Source: Cryobacterium breve
GTDB lineage: Bacteria; Actinomycetota; Actinomycetes; Actinomycetales; Microbacteriaceae
Assembly (NCBI RefSeq): GCF_027594785.1
Contig: NZ_CP075584.1
Location: forward strand, 992,001 to 1,056,000
Reading direction: 5' to 3'
DNA length: 64,000 nt
In this document: piece after piece, positions 58,205 through 64,000 of the stretch
How the letters are laid out: each line of letters begins with the position of its first letter
Position numbering within the stretch: position 1 is the stretch's first letter
Program-made: the position numbers and the translations under genes
Notes under the pieces: model-generated
The model's database searches: none
Seen by the model: only the letters and a program-made list of their open reading frames with translations
Told to the model about the DNA's origin: nothing

Positions 58205-59120
58205 CTAGACCTTCAGGTAGCGGGTGATGGCGAAGTTCGCGGAGAACGCCGCGAGCACCGCGCCCACCACGAGCAGGATCGGAACGACGAGGAGCGCATC
58301 CTGCATGCCCACGAGCGAGAAGCCCGTCAGCCGGGAACCGAGGAAGCCCTGCACGAACCATTGCACCAGGGCAAGGACCGCACCACCCGCCAGGAGCGAC
58401 CCGAGGAGAGCGGCGAAGACGCCCTCGAGGATGAACGGTGTCTGGATGAACCGGTTCGACGCGCCGACGAGCCTCATGATGCCGAGCTCGCGCCGCCTCG
58501 AGAACGCCGACAGGCGGATGGTGGTGGCGATCAGCAGCGCAGCCGCCACGAGCATGAGCGAGGCGATACCGATCGCCGTGTAACTGGCCGCGTTGAGCAC
58601 GGAGAAGATCTGGTCGAGGTACTTGCGCTGGTCCGCGACGTTCTCGACCCCGGCCACGCCGGACAGGCTCTCCACGAGCACATCCGATTGGGACGGGTCC
58701 TTGAGGTTCACCCAGAAGGTCTGGTTGAGCTGGTCGGGAGTCACATAGTCGGCGACGGGGTTGCCGGCGAACTGTTTCTTGAAGTTCTCGAACGCCTGCT
58801 CATGCGTCTCGAAGTAGTACTTGTCCACGAAGGGCGAGAGCGTCGGCGACTCGAGCCTGCGCTTTGACGGCGTCGATCTGGTCCTGGCTCGCCTCTCCCC
58901 CGGTGCAGGTCTCCCCCGGTGAGATTGCCGTGCACATGTAGATTCCGACCTGGGCGCGGTCGTACCAGAAGTTCTTCATCTGGCCGATCTGCATCTGCAT
59001 CAGGATCGCAGCGCCGACGAAGGTCAGCGAGATGAAGGTCACGAGCACGACAGAGACAACCATCGAGGCGTTGCGACGCAGGCCATTGGCAGCTTCGGAG
59101 AGCACCAGTCCGAGTCTCAT
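58205..59120 (-). CDS. ftsX: Cell division protein FtsX (one apparent 1-bp insertion)
   Basis: About 304 residues after correction. N-terminal helix ([20 protein letters not shown]), an extracellular loop with two cysteines in [16 protein letters not shown], then three C-terminal FtsX helices ([40 protein letters not shown] motif). The frame breaks at 58853-58859 (expected CAGCTC reads CAGGCTC on the coding strand). FtsX with FtsE recruits and activates peptidoglycan hydrolases at the septum. Its start overlaps ftsE (ATGA). Confidence 0.95.
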
Positions 59121-60448
59121 CGGGTGGGTCCCACATTCTGTTCGCCGGTCTGGTCTGGTTTCTCGCCGGGAGCACGAAGCCCCAGCCTCTCGGCCAGGGT
59201 GAGCTGGTCGAGCACGTCGTCCTGGGTGGGCGCCATCGGACGCGCCATGTATGTCGGCTGCTCGTTCGCACCGGCGTCGGGGGAATCGTCTGTGACGGTA
59301 TCCGGGGTCGCGGTCGCGGCATCCGCCTGCGGCTCGCGGCCGGGCACGAAGACCGCCGAGGTCAGCGGAAGGGGCATGCCGGAATCTGCGGCGATGGCCA
59401 TGGCCTGCTCTCCGAAGGGCCGCGGGATGAAGGCGGGCGGCGCGATCGGCGCCGCAGGTTCTGCGCCCGTCTCGGCGAGGGAGACCGCACGAGCCGGGGC
59501 GTCGGGGACGATGACGACCGGCGTGATGGGTGCCGCAGGAACGTGAACGGCGGCGGGCGCAAGCGGTGCGGGCACGGGTGCGGAAGGGTGGGTGAGGGCG
59601 GGAGTCGCGGGGGCCATCGGGTTCGCCTGGTTCGTCGGGTTCGTCGGGCTCGCCGGGGCGAAGACCGACGGCAGCGCACTCGGTGCAAGCGCAGAGACGG
59701 TGCGCTGGGGGTCGATGGCCGGCTTCCGGTGCAGGCCGGCTCCGAGCGGGATGATCGGGATGCCCGCGGTCGCGTACCCGCCCTGGCGCTCGTCGCGCAC
59801 GATCTTGCCGCCGGAGAGTTCGATGACCCGGCGCTGCATCTGGTCGACGATGCCGGCCTCGTGCGTGGCCATGACCACGGTCGTGCCGCCCGCGTTGATG
59901 CGCTCGAGCAGGGCCATGATGCCCGCGCTCGTGGTGGGGTCGAGGTTTCCGGTGGGCTCGTCGGCGAGAAGCACCTGGGGCTTGTTGACGATGGCGCGCG
60001 CGATCGCAACCCGCTGCTGCTCACCGCCGGAGAGTTCGTGGGGCAGCCGGAGCGCCTTCTCGGCGAGTCCGACCATCTTGAGCGTGTCGGGCACGGCCTC
60101 CTGGATGAAGCCGCGCGACTTGCCGATCACCTGCAGGCTGAACGCGACGTTCTCGAAGACGCTCTTGTTCGGCAGCAGCCGGAAGTCCTGGAAGACGACC
60201 CCGAGGTTGCGCCGGAAGTACGGCACCTTACGGTTCGAGATCGACCGCAAGTCCTGCCCGAGCACGTGGATGCGCCCGCTCGTGGGTTTGTCTTCCTTGA
60301 GGATCAGCCGCAGGCAGGTTGATTTGCCCGAACCGGATGCACCGACGAGGAAGACGAACTCGCCGCGCAGAACCTCGACGTTGATGTCGTCGAGGGCCGG
60401 TCGGGTCGTTCCCGGATATTTCTTAGTGATGCTGTCAAAACGGATCAT
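59117..60448 (-). CDS. ftsE: Cell division ATP-binding protein FtsE with long C-terminal extension
   Basis: 443 residues, about twice the normal FtsE length. The first ~225 residues are a standard ABC ATPase: Walker [18 protein letters not shown]-loop [20 protein letters not shown], signature [15 protein letters not shown], Walker [17 protein letters not shown]. Residues ~230-400 are a Pro/Ala/Thr-rich disordered tail, ending in an ordered-looking short segment [20 protein letters not shown]. No frame break is needed to explain the tail. Works with FtsX at the division site; the tail may bind a partner. Confidence 0.93.
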   Translation of the reverse strand: MIRFDSITKKYPGTTRPALDDINVEVLRGEFVFLVGASGSGKSTCLRLILKEDKPTSGRIHVLGQDLRSISNRKVPYFRRNLGVVFQDFRLLPNKSVFENVAFSLQVIGKSRGFIQEAVPDTLKMVGLAEKALRLPHELSGGEQQRVAIARAIVNKPQVLLADEPTGNLDPTTSAGIMALLERINAGGTTVVMATHEAGIVDQMQRRVIELSGGKIVRDERQGGYATAGIPIIPLGAGLHRKPAIDPQRTVSALAPSALPSVFAPASPTNPTNQANPMAPATPALTHPSAPVPAPLAPAAVHVPAAPITPVVIVPDAPARAVSLAETGAEPAAPIAPPAFIPRPFGEQAMAIAADSGMPLPLTSAVFVPGREPQADAATATPDTVTDDSPDAGANEQPTYMARPMAPTQDDVLDQLTLAERLGLRAPGEKPDQTGEQNVGPTR

Positions 60449-60556
60449 GGCCCCTTGAGCCTAGGCAGGCATCCTGTATTTTGCCACTGCGACATACCGG
60501 CGAGCCGGTCCTCCCAGGCAGGAACCCCCGAATTTGGCCCCGTTCTGCGAGTGGGA

Positions 60557-61669
60557 TCAGTCCTGCGGCGCCTGCTTGCGCCAGCGGATGCCGGCGGCGA
60601 TGAATCCATCGAGGTCGCCGTCGAAGACCTGGGTCGGATTGTTGACCTCGTAGTTCGTGCGGAGGTCCTTGACCATTTGATACGGGGCGAGCACGTAGCT
60701 GCGCATCTGGTCGCCCCAGCTCGCCGTGATAACGCCGGCGAATTCCTTCTTGGTCGCGGCTTCCTGCTCGCGCTGGATGAGCAGCAGACGGGACTGCAGC
60801 ACCCGCATGGCGGCCGCGCGGTTCTGGATCTGGCTCTTCTCGTTCTGGCAGCTCACCACGGTGCCGGTCGGGAGGTGGGTGATCCGCACGGCGGAGTCCG
60901 TCGTGTTGACGGACTGGCCGCCGGGCCCGCTCGACCGGAACACGTCGACACGGATGTCCGTATCGGGAATCTCGATCGACTCGGTCTGCTCGATGAGCGG
61001 AACGACCTCGACGGCGGCGAAGGAGGTCTGGCGCTTGCCTGCGGAGTTGAACGGGCTCATCCGCACGAGCCGGTGGGTGCCGGCCTCGACGCTCAGGGTG
61101 CCGAAGGCATACGGCGAATCGATCTGGAGGGTCGCGGACTTGATGCCGGCCTCTTCCGCGTATCCGACGTCCAGCACCGTCACCGGGTAGTCGTGCTGTT
61201 CGGCCCAGCGCAGGTACATCCGCATCAGCATCTCGGCGAAGTCTGCGGCATCGACGCCACCGGCGCCCGAGCGGATGGTCATCACGGCGGGTCGTTCGTC
61301 GAATTCGCCGTTGAGGAGGGTGTGCACCTCGAGCTCGCCGAGGACCTTCTGCAGGCTCGCGAGCTCGATGGTGGCCTCCTCGGCGGACTCTTCGTCGCCC
61401 TCGCCGTCGTTGGCCATCTCGACGAGGACCTCGAGGTCGTCGAGCCGCGATTCGATGCTTTCAATGCGCGCGAGCTCCGACTGGCGGTGGCTGAGGTCGC
61501 TCGTGACCTTCTGGGCGTGCTCCGAGTCGTCCCACAGGTCGGGGGCGCCGGCCTGGTCGTTCAGGTCGGCGATGTCGGTGCGCAGTTGATCGATGTCGAT
61601 CACGGCCCGGATGTCGCCGAAGGTGGCCCGCAATGCGGCGATCTGCTCCGAAATGTCCAGCTCAATCAT
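60557..61669 (-). CDS. prfB: Peptide chain release factor 2
   Basis: 370 residues. The stop-codon recognition motif SPF ([15 protein letters not shown]) marks RF2, which reads UGA and UAA, and the GGQ motif at residues 250-252 ([15 protein letters not shown]) catalyses peptide release. The reading frame is continuous from the N-terminus, so there is no programmed +1 frameshift of the kind found in many other bacteria. Upstream of ftsE with a 108-bp gap; divergent from an MFS gene. Confidence 0.97.
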   Translation of the reverse strand: MIELDISEQIAALRATFGDIRAVIDIDQLRTDIADLNDQAGAPDLWDDSEHAQKVTSDLSHRQSELARIESIESRLDDLEVLVEMANDGEGDEESAEEATIELASLQKVLGELEVHTLLNGEFDERPAVMTIRSGAGGVDAADFAEMLMRMYLRWAEQHDYPVTVLDVGYAEEAGIKSATLQIDSPYAFGTLSVEAGTHRLVRMSPFNSAGKRQTSFAAVEVVPLIEQTESIEIPDTDIRVDVFRSSGPGGQSVNTTDSAVRITHLPTGTVVSCQNEKSQIQNRAAAMRVLQSRLLLIQREQEAATKKEFAGVITASWGDQMRSYVLAPYQMVKDLRTNYEVNNPTQVFDGDLDGFIAAGIRWRKQAPQD

Positions 61670-61753
61670 TTGTTGCCCAGCCTACCCGGCGTCACAGGCC
61701 CCCGGCTTGTGTCGCCGGGCCGCGGCCGTGCACGCGGGTAGCATCGAGGAGTC

Positions 61754-63067
61754 ATGACAAGCACCGAACGCCCCTTCAGCCTGCGCTCGGTGGCCCTTGC
61801 CGCGTTCCTGCCGACGTTCCTCTTTTCTGTCGGTGAGGGTGCGATCATCCCGCTGATCCCGATCATGGCCAACAATCTCGGGGCCTCCCTCGCGATGGCC
61901 GGGTTCATCGCCGCGATGATCATGGTCGGCGAGCTCATCGGCGACATCCCGAGCGGCTGGGTCGTCTCCCGGATCGGCGAGCGCAACGCCATGATCTGGG
62001 CCTCGTTCCTCGCGATCATCGCGATCCTCGTCTGCCTGGTCGCCCCGAACCCGCTCGTGCTCGGCATCGGCATCTTCGTCGTCGGCCTCGCGACGGCGAT
62101 CTTCTCCCTCGCCAGGCACGCCTTCATGACGAGCTACGTGCCGGTCGCCTACCGGGCCCGCGCGCTGTCCACCCTCGGCGGGATCTTCCGCGGCGGCTGG
62201 TTCGTCGGCCCCTTCATCGCGACCGCCGTCATCCGCTTCACCGGGGGTACCCAGGCCGTGTTCTGGGTGTTCGTCGTCGCCTGCCTCGGCGCCGCCCTCG
62301 TGCTCCTGCTCCTGCCGGACCCGGCGAGCACCTTCGGCACTCCGGAACTTGCGACGGCCCCGGACGGAACCGTGCGCCCCGCCGGACAGGAACTCGCGGA
62401 AGAGGAGAGCCAGGGCCTGTTCCAGACCATCTGGAGCTTCCGCGGCGTGCTCCTCCGACTCGGCACCGGCGCCGGCCTCGTTGGAGCGATGCGGTCGGCA
62501 CGCGCCGTGCTCATCCCGCTCTGGGCCGTCAGTATCGGCATCAGCGAGCCGGACATCGCCCTGATCATCGGCATCGCCGGCGGAATCGACTTCGCCCTGT
62601 TTTATGCGAGCGGCCAGATCATGGACCGGTACGGCCGGATGTGGAGTGCACTCCCCTCGATGATCGGCCTCGGCCTCGGCCTGCTCGTGCTCGCGTTCAC
62701 GCACGACCTGTCCACCAACGTGCAGTGGCTGATCGGCGTCGCGATGTTCCTGTCGGTCGCGAACGGGATCGGCAGCGGAATCCTGATGACTCTCGGCGCC
62801 GACCTCGCCCCGAAGGACAACCCCGCACCCTTCCTCGGTGCGTGGCGGTTCACCGGCGACTTCGGCAGCGCCGTCGCCCCCGTCGCCGTGGCCGGGCTCA
62901 CGATCGTGTCGATCTCCCTCGCGAGCGGCGTGATGGGCGTCTTCGGGCTCATCGGCGCCGTCCTGCTCGGCCGGTACATCCCACGCTACGTTCCCCGCCG
63001 CCCCCGGCCAGGAACGAAGCCCGGACCGGGGTCTGCGGCGCCCGGAACGGTGCCCGGCCGGGAATGA
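61754..63067 (+). CDS. MFS transporter
   Basis: 437 residues, 12 helices, uninterrupted. Motif A-like loop [16 protein letters not shown]; the two six-helix halves are joined by a hydrophilic loop ([18 protein letters not shown]) and the tail is Pro/Gly-rich. It resembles small actinobacterial MFS exporters, but the substrate is unknown. Divergent from prfB with an 84-bp gap and followed at 44 bp by a Ddn-like gene. Confidence 0.8.
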   Translation: MTSTERPFSLRSVALAAFLPTFLFSVGEGAIIPLIPIMANNLGASLAMAGFIAAMIMVGELIGDIPSGWVVSRIGERNAMIWASFLAIIAILVCLVAPNPLVLGIGIFVVGLATAIFSLARHAFMTSYVPVAYRARALSTLGGIFRGGWFVGPFIATAVIRFTGGTQAVFWVFVVACLGAALVLLLLPDPASTFGTPELATAPDGTVRPAGQELAEEESQGLFQTIWSFRGVLLRLGTGAGLVGAMRSARAVLIPLWAVSIGISEPDIALIIGIAGGIDFALFYASGQIMDRYGRMWSALPSMIGLGLGLLVLAFTHDLSTNVQWLIGVAMFLSVANGIGSGILMTLGADLAPKDNPAPFLGAWRFTGDFGSAVAPVAVAGLTIVSISLASGVMGVFGLIGAVLLGRYIPRYVPRRPRPGTKPGPGSAAPGTVPGRE

Positions 63068-63110
63068 CCGACGCGGAATGTTCCCGAGTGGAGTGACGTT
63101 TAATGGTGTC

Positions 63111-63614
63111 ATGCCCCTCAACGGAGAATATGAACCCAGCCCACAGCAGTGGGTCCGCGACCAGGTCGCCCTCTATGAGAGTTCAGGCGGCCAGCAAGGC
63201 ACCACGATGCGCGGCATGCCCGTCATTGTGCTGACAACGCTCGGTGCGAAGTCCGGCAAGATCCGCAAGGCCCCGCTGATGCGCGTCGAGCACAACGGCA
63301 GCTACGCGGCGATCGCCTCCCTCGGCGGCGCACCGCGCAACCCGGTCTGGTACGCCAACGTAGTCGCCCATCCCGAGGTCGAGCTGCAGGACGGCACCCG
63401 GAAATGGGACATGGTCGCCCGTGAGGTCACCGGAGAAGAACGCGCCGCGTGGTGGGAGCGCGCCGTCGCGGCGTACCCCGACTATGCCGACTACCAGGTC
63501 AAGACCGAACGCATCATCCCCGTCTTCGTCCTCGAGCCCGTCGCCGCCGAGCCCGTCACCGCCGAGCCTGCCTCCGCCGTTCAGCGCCCAGCCACAGCCC
63601 CGGCACAGGACTGA
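63111..63614 (+). CDS. Deazaflavin (F420)-dependent nitroreductase family protein (Ddn-like)
   Basis: About 167 residues. [20 protein letters not shown] and [20 protein letters not shown] are the Ddn/F420-binding split-barrel signature; [11 protein letters not shown] and a tail Ala/Pro/Val-rich follow. Members use reduced F420 to reduce quinones or other compounds. TAATGGTGTC lies directly before the ATG at 63111, so the message may be leaderless. An upstream ATG at 63078 is possible. The pentapeptide gene follows 2 bp downstream. Confidence 0.87.
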   Translation: MPLNGEYEPSPQQWVRDQVALYESSGGQQGTTMRGMPVIVLTTLGAKSGKIRKAPLMRVEHNGSYAAIASLGGAPRNPVWYANVVAHPEVELQDGTRKWDMVAREVTGEERAAWWERAVAAYPDYADYQVKTERIIPVFVLEPVAAEPVTAEPASAVQRPATAPAQD

Positions 63615-63616
63615 GC

Positions 63617-64000
63617 GTGGCGCGCGCCCGCTCCGGCACCAAGCCTCCCCTCCTCGACCCGATCCGTCTCGACGACCTCACGGATGCCGACGGCTCGGAA
63701 ATCTCCTCAGGCGCCGGCGTCGATGCGCAGCGCTTCACCGACTGCGACTTCGATGGACGTGACCTCACCGGGGTCGCCTTCCGCGAGTGCGAATTCCACA
63801 CCGTCTCCCTGAACGACGCGAATCTGCGCGGCGCAACCCTGTCGGAGTGCGTCGCTGGCGAACTTCACGCGGCCATTTTCAGCGCCCCACGCTCGGCCTG
63901 GCGTGACGTGCGGATCGAGCACTCCCGCCTCGGCTCTGTCGAACTGTACGAGTCGAGCCTCCGTTCTGTGCAGTTCGACGGCAGCAAGCTCGACTTCGTC
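63617..64000 (+). CDS. Pentapeptide-repeat protein (3' truncated by window end)
   Basis: GTG start at 63617, 2 bp after the previous stop; 128 codons are visible and the frame is open at the last base. The A(D/N)LXX-type pentapeptide pattern is present: FTDCDFDGRDLTGVAFREC, LNDANLRGATLSEC, SVELYESSLRSVQFDGSKLD. Such proteins fold as right-handed beta-helices; some mimic DNA and protect gyrase, but most have no known role. Confidence 0.85.
   Translation, partial: MARARSGTKPPLLDPIRLDDLTDADGSEISSGAGVDAQRFTDCDFDGRDLTGVAFRECEFHTVSLNDANLRGATLSECVAGELHAAIFSAPRSAWRDVRIEHSRLGSVELYESSLRSVQFDGSKLDFV

Noticed and set aside
60557-61669. Programmed +1 frameshift in prfB
   Set aside because: The reading frame is continuous from the start to the stop, with no in-frame UGA near codon 25.

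Overview
The window is high-GC, densely coded DNA from an actinobacterium, most likely the family Microbacteriaceae (Cryobacterium/Leifsonia-like; the genus is a guess). Reasons: GC-rich codon choice, frequent GTG starts, many ATGA/GTGA start-stop overlaps, the prfB-ftsE-ftsX-smpB-ssrA order, an ECF42 sigma factor paired with a DGPF protein, a DUF222-HNH gene, a mycothiol-type DinB protein and a deazaflavin-type oxidoreductase. Nothing looks like a prophage, plasmid, insertion sequence or CRISPR array; this reads as ordinary chromosome.

Layout. 1-3.6 kb: end of a class V-fold PLP enzyme, then DJ-1/PfpI and zinc-free MDR oxidoreductase genes divergent from a TetR gene. 3.6-6.7 kb: translationally coupled leuB-ilvE-FAH. 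6.7-9 kb: DHA2 exporter divergent from a TetR gene, with a perfect palindromic operator between them. 9-12 kb: serA, a DoxX-like protein and two membrane proteins. 12-15.4 kb: GntR, nitrilase-family amidohydrolase and APC permease. 15.4-20.6 kb: ilvD-ilvB-ilvN-ilvC, so with leuB and ilvE most branched-chain amino acid synthesis is here. 20.7-23.9 kb: fused OtsA-OtsB and a TIM-barrel isomerase. 24-29.7 kb: TetR, an MMPL transporter carrying a degenerate ABC ATPase domain, and a YhgE/Pip protein. 29.8-34.5 kb: small genes, a GH15 enzyme and a BioYMN-type biotin ECF transporter. 34.6-41.8 kb: flavodoxin-like protein, MgtA-type ATPase, DctA transporter and a DcuS/DcuR-type two-component system. 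41.8-46.8 kb: membrane proteins, DinB and a receptor-like TetR. 47-51.4 kb: DUF222-HNH gene, tRNA-Lys(CTT), hisN-like phosphatase and a lipoprotein. 51.5-55.9 kb: ECF42/DGPF pair, SulP permease, RibD/DHFR-like reductase. 56-61.7 kb: tmRNA, an unknown gene, smpB, ftsX, ftsE, prfB. 61.7-64 kb: MFS protein, Ddn-like protein and a pentapeptide-repeat protein cut by the window end.

Many clearly functional housekeeping genes are broken by single-base indels in this sequence. I count 21 one-base insertions and 5 one-base deletions across 19 genes. Twelve of the insertions have one form: an expected GAGCTG/CAGCTC reads GAGCCTG/CAGGCTC. Reading through these sites restores full-length proteins (ilvE has three insertions and returns to its starting frame). 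I treat these genes as intact in the organism and the sites as probable systematic sequence errors, perhaps at a modified motif.

Other signals worth following: a short palindromic element present twice in opposite orientations, both between convergent genes; a perfect 20-bp inverted repeat flanking the tmRNA gene; the MMPL/pseudo-ABC/YhgE operon; an FtsE with a long disordered tail; and a patch of rare codons inside ilvD.
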